Assembly (NCBI RefSeq): GCF_029360585.1
Contig: NZ_JAQZSJ010000014.1
Span: 1-64,000, forward strand
Reading direction: 5' to 3'
Length of the DNA stretch: 64,000 nt
From: Cohnella caldifontis
GTDB taxonomy: Bacteria > Bacillota > Bacilli > Paenibacillales > Paenibacillaceae
The number at the start of each line of letters is the position of its first letter. The stretch's first letter is position 1. A program made the position numbers and the translations under genes. This document shows, one piece after another, positions 1 to 7,737 of this stretch. The notes beneath the pieces are model-generated. The model had not been told where the DNA came from, did not search any database, and saw nothing but the letters and a program-made list of their open reading frames with translations.

Positions 1-204
1 GTTCACGGCGGCGACTCCGCCGTCATGCTTGAGCAGCGTGGAGAGAATTCGGACAGTCGTTGTCTTGCCCGCGCCGTTGGAGCCGAGGAGGGCGAAAATA
101 CTGCCCTTTTCCACCTCGAAATCTACGCCTTTTAGCACCTGAAGCTGCTTGTAGGTTTTTTGCAGTCCTTTTACTTGAATCATCTTGGTTTTCTCGCTCT
201 GCAT
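1..204 (-). CDS. ABC transporter ATP-binding protein (partial, N-terminal 68 residues)
   Basis: This is the N-terminal part of an ABC ATPase that runs off the left edge of the window. The Walker A motif GSNGAGKT is at residues 41-48, and the sequence before it (LQKTYKQLQVLKGVDFEVEKG) fits multidrug-type (DrrA-like) exporter ATPases. The ATG at 204 is chosen because a GGGAGGG ribosome binding site lies 6 bases upstream at 211-217. It sits 13 bases downstream of the pentapeptide-repeat gene, so the two are probably co-transcribed under the TetR regulator at 1008-1673. The Walker B and signature motifs are outside the window, so the transported substrate cannot be judged. Confidence 0.9.
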   Translation of the reverse strand, partial: MQSEKTKMIQVKGLQKTYKQLQVLKGVDFEVEKGSIFALLGSNGAGKTTTVRILSTLLKHDGGVAAVN

Positions 205-217
205 TTGATTCCCTCCC

Positions 218-895
218 TTATATAACCGTAACTTTCGATAAATTGACTTCCATGCCTTTGAGTTGAGCGAATGTCAGTTTATCCATCGTTGCGCCGTCAA
301 AACAGACCGTCTTGATCATGCGGTAGTACTTCTTGGTAAAGGTAAATCCCGGATGGAAAGAAACGTTTCTTAACGCAGCGCCCTTGAACGAAGCGTTGAT
401 TAATGCCGCTCTGTCAAACTTCACGCCGATAAACGTCTGTCCGTCGAAACGCTGCCCGCTCAGATCGGAGTACTTGAAGTCAACCCCGTCAAATAAACAG
501 TCTTTAAATACCGTTGTTTTAAGATCGGTCGTCGTTAACGTGACGTCGGTCAGCCTTACGCCCGTGAATTGGGCTCCGTTAAGATTCGCGCTGCTGAAAT
601 CGGTACGTACAAGAATCGACTTATTGAAGCTTGCATTCGTCAGGTCAAGCGCGGACAGGTTGCAGTCCGTCAGATTCGCGCCGTCAAAATTGGCTTCGCG
701 TACGTCGCTGTTCTTAAACGTACTGCCGGTCATATCCGCGCCCGAAAAGTCGGAACCGGAGAGCGCGCTGCCTTTAAACTGTCCTTTATGGGCCGTAACG
801 CCTGCAAAGTCGCTTTTCACCAGGTTGCTTGCGCTAAAGTTTGTCACTACTTGCCGTTCCGACGAGCGGGTGGTCATGGTCAATTTCTGATTCAT
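218..895 (-). CDS. Pentapeptide-repeat protein
   Basis: The 225-residue protein consists almost entirely of tandem A(D/N)LxX-type pentapeptides (for example LSGSDFSGADMTGSTF, then DGANLTDCNLS), which fold as a right-handed quadrilateral beta-helix. There is no signal peptide or membrane segment, so it is cytoplasmic. An upstream GTG at 904 is only 2 bases from the AAGGAG ribosome binding site; the ATG at 895 is 11 bases away and is preferred. It precedes the ABC ATPase and follows a TetR operator at 956-974. Some pentapeptide proteins shield DNA gyrase, but nothing here proves that role, and a structural or drug-tolerance role beside an exporter is equally possible. Confidence 0.85.
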   Translation of the reverse strand: MNQKLTMTTRSSERQVVTNFSASNLVKSDFAGVTAHKGQFKGSALSGSDFSGADMTGSTFKNSDVREANFDGANLTDCNLSALDLTNASFNKSILVRTDFSSANLNGAQFTGVRLTDVTLTTTDLKTTVFKDCLFDGVDFKYSDLSGQRFDGQTFIGVKFDRAALINASFKGAALRNVSFHPGFTFTKKYYRMIKTVCFDGATMDKLTFAQLKGMEVNLSKVTVI

Positions 896-955
896 AACAT
901 TCACGTCTCCTTATCATCATGTTTCTATCACGCGTTCGAACCCTGATCACCTATT

Positions 956-974
956 CATACCAACCGATGGTATG
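956..974. promoter_or_regulatory. Putative TetR operator upstream of the pentapeptide/ABC operon
   Basis: A 19-bp palindrome (CATACCA-ACCGA-TGGTATG). A close relative occurs at 1688-1706 in front of the TetR gene, which suggests that the regulator controls both itself and this operon. Confidence 0.7.
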
Positions 975-983
975 TATAGGCTT

Positions 984-1007
984 AAAAATAAGCTGCCTTT
1001 CGGCAGT
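984..1007 (-). terminator. Rho-independent terminator of the TetR gene
   Basis: On the minus strand, CTGCC-gaaa-GGCAG is followed by a T-rich run (TTATTTTT). It starts immediately after the TetR stop codon. Confidence 0.7.
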
Positions 1008-1673
1008 TTAGTTTTCTTTGCTGACTTCTCTAGCTGACAATCGAAACAATTCCTCGAATCGTTGAAACATTTGTTCATCGAACAGGTCAAGCCCCAGGCC
1101 TTTCAATATTTCATCGAAAAACCTTAACTTGCGCAACATCATCTCGGGCGAAGCTTGGATGACCGCCGGGTTTAGCCATATGTTGGTGAGAATCATCAAC
1201 ACTTCGCTAAGCTCCCTTGGATAGTCGGTTCGGATCGATCCGTCTCGTATACCCTGTTCGACGATGGGCTGGATATAGACGGGCACGGCTTTATCGATGA
1301 TGCTCTCGATCTGTGCCGCCAGCATCTTCGGATTGCGTAAGAGGTTCGGTGCCACCGATGCCAGTTCGTCTTGGGCAGGATTGTCGAGAGAGACGCGGGA
1401 AATCTTGCGAAGCTTTTCCAGTCCGTTCAGCTCATTGTCGTCCCGGACACCGGACAGCATTTCGTCAACGCCTTTGAACAAATGGTCGGTGACGGCCTGC
1501 AGGATTTCCTCCTTCGATTTGAAGTGATGGTAAATGGCCCCTTTTGTCAGCCCGCCCAGTTCGTTGATGATATCCTGAATGGAAGTCTGCTCGTATCCTT
1601 TTTGAATGAACAGGTTAATCGCCACGGTTAGGATTTGGTTGATCGTTTCTTCAGGATATTTATTCCTTGCCAC
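1008..1673 (-). CDS. TetR/AcrR family transcriptional regulator
   Basis: The 221-residue protein has a typical TetR N-terminal helix-turn-helix (motif LTKGAIYHHFKSKEEIL at about residues 40-56) and a variable helical ligand-binding domain. The GTG start at 1673 is preferred because GGAGGAGG lies 5 bases upstream; an in-frame ATG at 1694 sits on the wrong side of that site. A promoter at 1712-1740 and an operator at 1688-1706 precede it. The same palindrome lies before the pentapeptide/ABC operon immediately downstream, so it is probably an autorepressor and local repressor released by a compound the exporter handles. That ligand is unknown. Confidence 0.9.
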   Translation of the reverse strand: MARNKYPEETINQILTVAINLFIQKGYEQTSIQDIINELGGLTKGAIYHHFKSKEEILQAVTDHLFKGVDEMLSGVRDDNELNGLEKLRKISRVSLDNPAQDELASVAPNLLRNPKMLAAQIESIIDKAVPVYIQPIVEQGIRDGSIRTDYPRELSEVLMILTNIWLNPAVIQASPEMMLRKLRFFDEILKGLGLDLFDEQMFQRFEELFRLSAREVSKEN

Positions 1674-1687
1674 TCGCCTCCTCCTTT

Positions 1688-1706
1688 CATACATTCGGTT
1701 GGTATG
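1688..1706. promoter_or_regulatory. Putative TetR auto-operator
   Basis: Imperfect palindrome CATACATTCGGTTGGTATG located between the -10 box and the GTG start. It shares the CATAC/GGTATG arms and central TCGGTTG with the operator at 956-974. Confidence 0.7.
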
Positions 1707-1711
1707 TAACC

Positions 1712-1740
1712 AATATATTCGATCATCCTTTTAATGTCAA
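1712..1740 (-). promoter_or_regulatory. Sigma-A type promoter of the TetR gene
   Basis: On the minus strand, a perfect TTGACA (1735-1740) is separated by 17 bases from TATATT (1712-1717). The operator lies just downstream of the -10 box, which is a repressor-type arrangement. Confidence 0.75.
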
Positions 1741-1782
1741 CACCCAAAAAACCAAAATCGTTTGGGGCGCCGGGCATATCCG

Positions 1783-2130
1783 TCAGTTGCGCAAAATACG
1801 AGCCGTAATGGCCTGTACGAACGGCTCGTCGAGCGGCGCGTGGCCGTTCAGCAGCCGGTACCAGATCGGCCCGTAGCAGAGGTCGGCGAGCAGTTCCAGG
1901 TCGGCGTCCTTCGGCAGCTCGCCTCTTGCGGCGCCGCGCTGCAGCAGAGCGATGAGCGTTTCCCTGCGGGAGGAGATGAACCTCTCGCGGAATATTCGCG
2001 CGAAGCCGTCGTCGAACTGGGCTTCCGCCATCAAGCTGCGCATGATCTTCCCGGCGCCCAGCGTCAAGATTGCGGCATCGCGAATACCGTCCGGGCTCTT
2101 TTCGCCTACGATGATTTGCGTCGGCACCAA
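1783..2130 (-). pseudogene. TetR-family regulator, C-terminal remnant
   Basis: About 115 codons match the C-terminal ligand domain of TetR proteins of the TetR_C_16 type (pattern MRSLMAEAQFDDGF, then FISSRRETLIALLQRG and DADLELLADLCYGPIWYRL). The N-terminal helix-turn-helix is absent and upstream reading frames do not restore it, so it cannot act as a DNA-binding regulator. It lies between the intact TetR gene and two other remnants, which marks this stretch as a scar of past deletion. Confidence 0.75.
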
Positions 2131-2219
2131 CGAATATGCCGGGCATGCCGATTCCCTTTAGAAAGGTCTTCATTGTTTCCGATCAACACGACCCGGCCCC
2201 ACGTTGCATGATGAAATAA

Positions 2220-2246
2220 CGGGCCACCCTTAGCGAGGTGGCCCAT
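2220..2246 (-). terminator. Hairpin, possible terminator
   Basis: GGGCCACC-N8-GGTGGCCC is a strong 8-bp stem located just downstream (minus strand) of the sigma-factor remnant. The following T-tract is poor, so this is a weak call. Confidence 0.45.
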
Positions 2247-2281
2247 TCTTTGACATCCTTTCGCGCTTTTATGCAGCGATT

Positions 2282-2404
2282 CTATAGATGTCTTAATTTT
2301 TCCGGATTGGCGACATTATAGATCTTATCGATTTTATGATCTCGAAAAGCAAAAGAATAAACATATTGAATCCCTTCACCCAAATGAATGAGGATTCGTG
2401 TCTG
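2282..2404 (-). pseudogene. ECF sigma factor (SigJ/ECF41-like), C-terminal remnant
   Basis: About 40 codons read GEGIQYVYSFAFRDHKIDK then IYNVANPEKLRHL-stop. The NPEKLRHL ending is typical of the SnoaL-like tail of SigJ-type ECF sigma factors. The sigma2 and sigma4 regions are missing, so only the tail survives. It overlaps another remnant in a different frame. Confidence 0.6.
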
Positions 2405-2583
2405 GAGAGCGATGCTCAAGAATGGCCTGATACAGGGCCGTTTTTTCCTCCAAATGGGCAACGTGCCGTTTGGCTTCTTCCAGCTTAGCGAGCGCAGTTT
2501 CTTTATGCTCCATGATGAGTGCGCTGCGTTGCGTTGTTACTGCGGCTGTTAGAAAAACGTCCTGATTTCCGCAATGTACAGAT
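2376..2583 (-). pseudogene. Regulator coiled-coil remnant (MerR-like C-terminus)
   Basis: An open stretch of about 68 codons without a plausible start encodes a charged coiled coil (MEHKETALAKLEEAKRHVAH then LEEKTALYQAILEH). It resembles the dimerisation helix of MerR-family regulators; the winged-helix DNA-binding part is missing. The assignment rests only on coiled-coil character and is tentative. Confidence 0.4.
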
Positions 2584-2632
2584 CAGCCCATACAGCATCA
2601 GGATGGCTGCTTGTATTTTCGTTAATTAGAAC

Positions 2633-3364
2633 CTACATGACCGGGCGGACGACCAATTCATTCACATCGACGTTGGCCGGCTGCTCAATGGCATAAGCGA
2701 TTGCGCGGGCGATGGCCGAAGCGGGAAGCGCAATGCGCCGGAATTCTTTCATACGCTCTCTCGCTCCGTTGTCGGTTATGCTATCGGCCAGCTCGGACTC
2801 CGTGACGCCTGGCGAGACAAGGGTTACGCGGATGCCTTGTCCGGCAACCTCTTGCCGCAATCCGTCGGTAAGGGCCCGCACGGCGTACTTGGTCGCGCTA
2901 TATACGGATGCCATCGGGGATACCGAGTAGGCTGCGATGGAGGCCACATTGACGAATTGCCCGAATCCCTGTTCTTTCATGACTGGAAGCCCGGCGGCAA
3001 TGCCGTGAAGAACGCCGCGGATATTAACGTCGATCATCCGGTTCCATTCTTCGATCTTCAAAGCTGCCAATGGCGATAGCGGCATTACGCCGGCATTATT
3101 CACGATAGCGTCCAGACGCCCGAAACGGTTCATCGCCAATTCGACGATCGTCTGCATCTGAGGGAGTTCCGTCACGTCAAGTTGTTGAACGGCAACTGAA
3201 CCGCCTTCCTTGCGGATGGCCGATGCCAGGGCATCAAGTTTCTCCACGCGCCTGGCCCCGATCACCACATTGGCCCCCCCGCGTGCAAGCTCACGGGCTG
3301 TTGCTTCGCCGATTCCGCTGCTTGCTCCTGTAATGATAACCGTTTTTCCATCTAGTGCAGTCAT
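2633..3364 (-). CDS. Short-chain dehydrogenase/reductase (classical SDR)
   Basis: The 243-residue protein has the cofactor motif TGASSGIG at residues 12-19, NNAG near residue 90, and a Ser-Tyr-Lys active site (VASIAAYS then YSATK). It has the usual length of the classical family. It should be a cytoplasmic NAD(P)-dependent oxidoreductase; R-R in the GARRVEK segment after beta-2 suggests NADP. The substrate is unknown. AGGAG lies 9 bases before the ATG. It is downstream of and co-directional with the NAD-epimerase-like gene at 3442-4344 (78-base gap), so co-transcription is possible. A classical AraC regulator lies further upstream. Confidence 0.9.
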   Translation of the reverse strand: MTALDGKTVIITGASSGIGEATARELARGGANVVIGARRVEKLDALASAIRKEGGSVAVQQLDVTELPQMQTIVELAMNRFGRLDAIVNNAGVMPLSPLAALKIEEWNRMIDVNIRGVLHGIAAGLPVMKEQGFGQFVNVASIAAYSVSPMASVYSATKYAVRALTDGLRQEVAGQGIRVTLVSPGVTESELADSITDNGARERMKEFRRIALPASAIARAIAYAIEQPANVDVNELVVRPVM

Positions 3365-3441
3365 TAGACTTCGCTCCTCATCCCGTTAAAGTAACATTCA
3401 ATAATGAGATTTACATGTTTCATAAAGCTGATCTGCCGAAA

Positions 3442-4344
3442 TCATTTGGTTGCGAAATACTGTTCCCGGTCAAGGTCAGCAAGGAGAGATGGTTGCATAG
3501 GCCGCCATCCGAATCTTTCCCGTGTCAGAGCGCTTGATGCCGGAAGGTCCACCGAAACAAAGTGCTTCAACCAACCGAAGTGACCAGCTGCCTCCTCGGG
3601 CGCCATGCTCTTGGTCGGTACGCCCAGGCGGCGGCCGATAACGCCTGCGATATCGCGGAACGGCACGCCCTCGTCGCCGATCGCATGCAGCTTGGTACCC
3701 ACTGGTGCCGCCTCAAGCGCCAGCCGGTAAAGACGCGCGGCATCAAGTCGGTGCACGGCAGGCCAGCGATTCGAGCCATCGCCCACATAGGCCGAGACAC
3801 CCGTGCGGCGGGCGAGTTGGATCAAGGCCGGAACGAACCAGCGATCGCCATCACCATGCACCGAGTGCGGGAGCCGCACCACCGACACTCGCACACCATG
3901 CCGCGCCAACGAAAGCGCTGCCGCTTCCGAAGCGGCGCGGTGCGTCACTGCGGAGTTAGGATCGGGAGCATCTTCTTCGGTCCCAAGACGGCCTGGCGTG
4001 AGGTGTCCGATCACGGAGGTGACGACCAAGGGGCGGCCGGTTTCCGCAAGCTCGGTACCAAGCACCTCGACCGCGAGCTTGTCGGCCACGCCGGAGGGCG
4101 CAATGTTCGAGAAATCGTGAATAAAGGCGGTGTGAATGACGCCATCCGAGGCAGCGGCTCCGCGTCTAAGGCTGTCTAGATCATCTAGAGAGCCCCGGTG
4201 AACTGCGGCTCCCGCCGCGACTAGCATGGCTGCGGCCTCATCCGAACGTGCAAGGCCAAGTACTTCGTGCCCTGCTTCTTTCAGTTCTCGCACGATGGCG
4301 AAGCCGATGAAGCCGGACGCTCCTGTGACAAAAACGCGCAACAT
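3442..4344 (-). CDS. NAD-dependent epimerase/dehydratase family protein (atypical extended SDR)
   Basis: The 300-residue protein starts with the Rossmann motif TGASGFIG (residues 7-14). It carries family features [20 protein letters not shown] and a C-terminal region with GEEGV/F-like turns. AAGGAGG lies just before the ATG. It belongs to the YwnB/SDR_a7-like group often found next to regulators. It is a clear paralogue of 18972-19865: both share [22 protein letters not shown] and the [10 protein letters not shown] ending. The substrate is unknown. It may be co-transcribed with the SDR at 2633-3364 and controlled by the AraC regulator at 4567-5505. Confidence 0.85.
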   Translation of the reverse strand: MLRVFVTGASGFIGFAIVRELKEAGHEVLGLARSDEAAAMLVAAGAAVHRGSLDDLDSLRRGAAASDGVIHTAFIHDFSNIAPSGVADKLAVEVLGTELAETGRPLVVTSVIGHLTPGRLGTEEDAPDPNSAVTHRAASEAAALSLARHGVRVSVVRLPHSVHGDGDRWFVPALIQLARRTGVSAYVGDGSNRWPAVHRLDAARLYRLALEAAPVGTKLHAIGDEGVPFRDIAGVIGRRLGVPTKSMAPEEAAGHFGWLKHFVSVDLPASSALTRERFGWRPMQPSLLADLDREQYFATK

Positions 4345-4503
4345 GAACTCCTCCTTAAGCCGTTAAATCGTACAACGATTGAACACCTGCGGTGCATGTC
4401 AATGATCATCACCACCGACCTCAAGGCTAGACTCATTGTATATTGCGCTCCATTCCAATGTTTGCCTGTTCCGATTCCCTTCTTGCCTGATTCACCGAAA
4501 GGT

Positions 4504-4540
4504 AAAAAAATATAACCCGCTAGCCTTATGGCAGCGGGTT
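4504..4540 (-). terminator. Terminator after the AraC-type regulator
   Basis: On the minus strand, AACCCGCT-N11-AGCGGGTT is followed by ATATTTTTTT. It lies 27 bases beyond the stop of the AraC gene. Confidence 0.8.
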
Positions 4541-4566
4541 GCAGTATGATCCAAACCTAAGTTTCT

Positions 4567-5505
4567 TCAACGTAATCTGGCGACGTCCCTCCTTGGCGGG
4601 CTTCCGAAAAAACGGCTGTAATCCCGGTTAAATTGAGAGGCGCTAACATACCCCACTAACCGGCATGCAGTAGTCGCATCCACTGAACCGGTGACCATCA
4701 GACGTCTCGCTTCATGAAGGCGCAGCGCTTTTTGGTATTGCAACGGGCTCATCGAAGTAACGGACTTGAAATGCTCGCGGAACGAAGACTCGCTCATGTG
4801 CACCAGCTCTGCCAATTCCGAGACCTTCATCTGATGGGAGTAGTTCTCGCGGAGCCAAGCAATCGCCTTCGCAACACGTTGCACGCCGGAATCCGTAATA
4901 CCCATTTCAGCGACGTGAACGCCGATCGGGCTGCGCAGTACTCGTATTAAAATCTCATCCATCACGAGTGGGGCAAGCAATTCACCATCGCCGGGATTGG
5001 ACAGACAATCCATCAGCCTCTTCGCCGCGTCAACGACGCCTAAGTCGGCGCAAGTAACGTAACCCGCACTCCGTTGGCGAACTGGAGGCAATCCTTTCGG
5101 AAACACTTTCAGGACCAACTCGGCAATCTTCTGTGGGCTCAGTTCCAGCCGAAAGCCGAGGAGGGGTTCGGAATCGCTCGCCTGCGTAGCCTTGATTGCG
5201 ATAGGCAGGGCAACGGGAAACACGAACATTTGCGACCTGCCGAACGGAAAAACCTCCTGCCCCATCGAGATGCTCTTTGCCCCCTGTGCAACGATTGACA
5301 AAGAAGGCAAGTAGTAGGATTTCACGCTGTCCATGGTTATTTGCGAGAAGCGACTGAGATACAAACCGGAGATGCGCTGGCTAAAAACGCCGTCATGCGG
5401 TGTATGGGCATAGATCAAGCTTGCCAGCCGGGCTGTTGTTGCATCAAGCGATTCCTCAACGTTCTTGGTCGCCGATGAAACCGCATGTTCATTTAGCATT
5501 CTCAT
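4567..5505 (-). CDS. AraC family transcriptional regulator (AraC_N type)
   Basis: The 312-residue protein has an N-terminal AraC_N-type sensor domain (from HTPHDGVFSQRISGLYLSRF through PLLGFRLELS) and a C-terminal double helix-turn-helix (about residues 205-305: MKVSELAELVHMSESSFREH and the second element ATTACRLVGYVSASQFNRDY). The frame stays open to 5712, but that extension would overlap the WYL regulator's coding region. The ATG at 5505 matches the family's normal start. Such regulators usually control adjacent dehydrogenases, here perhaps the SDR genes downstream. The effector is unknown. Confidence 0.85.
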   Translation of the reverse strand: MRMLNEHAVSSATKNVEESLDATTARLASLIYAHTPHDGVFSQRISGLYLSRFSQITMDSVKSYYLPSLSIVAQGAKSISMGQEVFPFGRSQMFVFPVALPIAIKATQASDSEPLLGFRLELSPQKIAELVLKVFPKGLPPVRQRSAGYVTCADLGVVDAAKRLMDCLSNPGDGELLAPLVMDEILIRVLRSPIGVHVAEMGITDSGVQRVAKAIAWLRENYSHQMKVSELAELVHMSESSFREHFKSVTSMSPLQYQKALRLHEARRLMVTGSVDATTACRLVGYVSASQFNRDYSRFFGSPPRRDVARLR

Positions 5506-5594
5506 CGATTTTATGACAACTCCCGTGTATTCGGAATCTTGACAGTCTATTCCGTTCGAATATCGACCAACGGTTAGATACCTCGCTGATTTCG

Positions 5595-6581
5595 CTATAG
5601 CGTGAATTTTTTTAAAGCGTCGGCACTTCCCTTTAACCGCTCTTCCAAAATCAGGCGCAGCTCGTCGGGAATCCGTTCGAACTCGACCCCTTTGCCCAGA
5701 AACAAAAGCCAATCCGCATAATACTCCAGCGCCTCGACATCGGCCACGTCCAGTTGAACATTGAAAATCCCGCTCGACTGGAACATGCCTGTAAAGGACA
5801 AAACAATCCCTGGCGGGTGTAAGCGCTTAAAGCGCTGAATTCCAGTCGTATCGAGCTTTACGACCAGATTGGACTCACGTGCGACAAGCCGTTTTTTGCT
5901 TAAAATCTCTTGCTCGGTCCGCTTCAACTTCCGCTCGGAAATGGCCGAATCCCGCAGCATCTCAACGGGCAAATAACGAAACTGATCCATATCAAGATCA
6001 TAAACCTCGACCAGCCAACGCGCGTTGGAGTTCAAAATATGAAGCAAATAAACGTCCATCAACTGCGGCCAGCCGGGACTCGGCTCATACGTCAAGCGCA
6101 AGTGCTTATCCCGCGCAGCAAGCGAAATCAACTGGTTCAACTCCGCGGGCGCCGCATCATCGAGTTCCAGAAGATTCGGATTCGCGGGATTCGTATTTTC
6201 AAAAAGCAAGAGATGATTCAGCTCGATCAGCTCGTCGTGCTGGGTTTGCGACGCGATGCCGATGAGTTTTTCCGTGATGGAGCGGCGATTTTGCAAATAA
6301 GGCAGCTGCGAATTTTTCGAGGCGATAAAGCTGATAAATATCGCCTTCAGCTCTTCCGGCGTGAAACGGACGGCGGACAAATACTGATTCTGCAGGACAT
6401 TGTAGCCGCCCCCGCGCCCAAGCTCGGTCGTCAGCGGAAAACCCATCGCCTGAATCTCGTTAATGTCGCGGATCGCCGTCGCGCGGGAAATCTTGAACTC
6501 CCGCTGAATCTCCGCAATCGTAAAATGCGCGCGGTTATTGATGAAGCGCATGATCAGGTTCACTCGTTCCGTCTTCTTCAT
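5595..6581 (-). CDS. YafY-type HTH and WYL-domain transcriptional regulator
   Basis: The 328-residue protein has an N-terminal winged helix (FTIAEIQREFKISRATAIRD at about residues 19-38), a YafY middle region (FTPEELKAIF) and a C-terminal WYL domain (about residues 150-250, with ARWLVEVYDLD). It is divergently transcribed from two GyrI-like genes. The shared intergenic region carries repeated TGTATCA boxes (6590-6642). It is most likely a ligand-responsive regulator of those genes and of itself. Confidence 0.9.
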   Translation of the reverse strand: MKKTERVNLIMRFINNRAHFTIAEIQREFKISRATAIRDINEIQAMGFPLTTELGRGGGYNVLQNQYLSAVRFTPEELKAIFISFIASKNSQLPYLQNRRSITEKLIGIASQTQHDELIELNHLLLFENTNPANPNLLELDDAAPAELNQLISLAARDKHLRLTYEPSPGWPQLMDVYLLHILNSNARWLVEVYDLDMDQFRYLPVEMLRDSAISERKLKRTEQEILSKKRLVARESNLVVKLDTTGIQRFKRLHPPGIVLSFTGMFQSSGIFNVQLDVADVEALEYYADWLLFLGKGVEFERIPDELRLILEERLKGSADALKKFTL

Positions 6582-6589
6582 GATTTTAT

Positions 6590-6642
6590 TGTATCAGAAA
6601 TGTATCACCCGCACACGATAAAAGGTATCGCTTTTTGATACA
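6590..6642. promoter_or_regulatory. TGTATCA box cluster in the divergent WYL/GyrI-like promoter region
   Basis: TGTATCA occurs at 6590-6596 and 6601-6607 as a direct repeat, and in inverted orientation (TGATACA) at 6636-6642. The placement between divergent start codons makes it a likely operator for the WYL regulator. Confidence 0.6.
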
Positions 6643-6698
6643 TTTAGCGAATAGGATCAATCTTGTAAAAACAAATCCTCTAAGGAGAGATGATCAAA

Positions 6699-7175
6699 AT
6701 GTCTAACTACTCCATCCAAGCAATCCCGGAAAACTTCAAAATGACGGCTTTCGGTGTTACACTTGAAGACTACAACGACTGGGCAGGCAATGCAGCGAAA
6801 ACCGCGGCGAAAAAAGCCGAAATCACCGAAAACGGCAAGCTTGCCGAACTTCTCGCGCTCGCAGACGGGCAAGAATATCAAATCAACTACGTGATCGACG
6901 GCAAGGCATGGCGCGGCTTCGGCGTAATGGGTGAGTTCGACGTGGAAGGCGCGGTCGTTCTCGACTTCCTCGCTGGGGACTACCTCGTGGTCCCTGGCAC
7001 GGGCGCTGACAAAGACCGTCTTGCCGACGAAATCACGGGCAAAGTTTTCGGCGGCCTGCTGCAAGAAATCACGGACTACAAATACGTTGGGCCCGGTAAC
7101 TCAACCTTCGTCAAAGCAACCGAAGACGGAAAATTCTACGGCGAAATGTGGCTTCGCGCAAAAAAAGTAGGCTAA
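6699..7175 (+). CDS. GyrI-like/effector-binding domain protein (copy 1)
   Basis: The 158-residue protein matches the AraC effector-binding (GyrI-like) fold in overall layout: an initial strand (YSIQAIPENFKMTAFGV), a long helix, and the end motif YGEMWLRAK, where acidic Glu is the usual ligand-contacting residue. An in-frame ATG at 6690 exists, but AAGGAGAG upstream best serves the ATG at 6699. No DNA-binding domain is attached, so it is a stand-alone ligand binder. The next gene is a tandem paralogue 23 bases downstream. Confidence 0.75.
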   Translation: MSNYSIQAIPENFKMTAFGVTLEDYNDWAGNAAKTAAKKAEITENGKLAELLALADGQEYQINYVIDGKAWRGFGVMGEFDVEGAVVLDFLAGDYLVVPGTGADKDRLADEITGKVFGGLLQEITDYKYVGPGNSTFVKATEDGKFYGEMWLRAKKVG

Positions 7176-7198
7176 TCCCGGTCAAAGGAGCACTCCCC

Positions 7199-7675
7199 AT
7201 GGCAAATTACACGGTTGAACATAAAAAATCATTTACATTGACCGCTTATGGTTTTTCGATTCAATCCAATTTCCAAGACGTGCCGGCTTTGCAAAAGGAG
7301 AAAGCGGCGTTTTGGGGAGGACTCAAGGCTGACGGGCGTTTCGATAAACTCAAAGCGGCGGCGAAAGACGATCGCGAGTGGTCCGTCAACGAGGTTTATC
7401 AAGGCAGACCGTGGAATTATTTCGCGGTAGAAGCCAGCAAATCGGTGGCCGACGCAACGCGCATCATCGAGTTTCCGGAGAGCGAGTACATTGTGGTCGC
7501 GGGAACCGGCGACAAGGAAGCATTGTTTGATCTGTTGACTTACCGCGCTTTCGGCGAAGTTTTGTCGCAAGTCACCGACTATGCTTACATCGGCGGTCCC
7601 AATGCGACTTATCGCAAAGACAGCGGTGACGGCACTTTCTACGGCGAATTTTGGGTTCCCGTGGTCAAAAAATAA
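7199..7675 (+). CDS. GyrI-like/effector-binding domain protein (copy 2)
   Basis: The 158-residue protein has the same architecture as the preceding gene: FTLTAYGFSIQSNF at the start, then YIVVAGTG matching YLVVPGTG, and YGEFWVPV at the end matching YGEMWLRA. AAAGGAG precedes the ATG at 7199. Identical length and shared motifs show a tandem duplication followed by divergence. It is co-transcribed with copy 1, and a terminator follows at 7689-7721. Its partner could be the WYL regulator or a small molecule; neither is demonstrated. Confidence 0.75.
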   Translation: MANYTVEHKKSFTLTAYGFSIQSNFQDVPALQKEKAAFWGGLKADGRFDKLKAAAKDDREWSVNEVYQGRPWNYFAVEASKSVADATRIIEFPESEYIVVAGTGDKEALFDLLTYRAFGEVLSQVTDYAYIGGPNATYRKDSGDGTFYGEFWVPVVKK

Positions 7676-7688
7676 ATGGATCCGGAAA

Positions 7689-7721
7689 CCGGCCAGCCGC
7701 CTGAACGGCTGGCCTCTTTGG
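7689..7721 (+). terminator. Terminator of the GyrI-like operon
   Basis: GGCCAGCCG-N6-CGGCTGGCC is followed by TCTTTGGTT, directly after the second GyrI-like gene. Confidence 0.75.
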
Positions 7722-7737
7722 TTGTAAGCCTCATATT

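Noticed and set aside
5506..5712. N-terminal extension of the AraC regulator up to 5712
   Set aside because: The extra 69 residues are basic and unlike the family, overlap the WYL gene by 118 bases, and the ATG at 5505 matches the normal start of AraC_N proteins.
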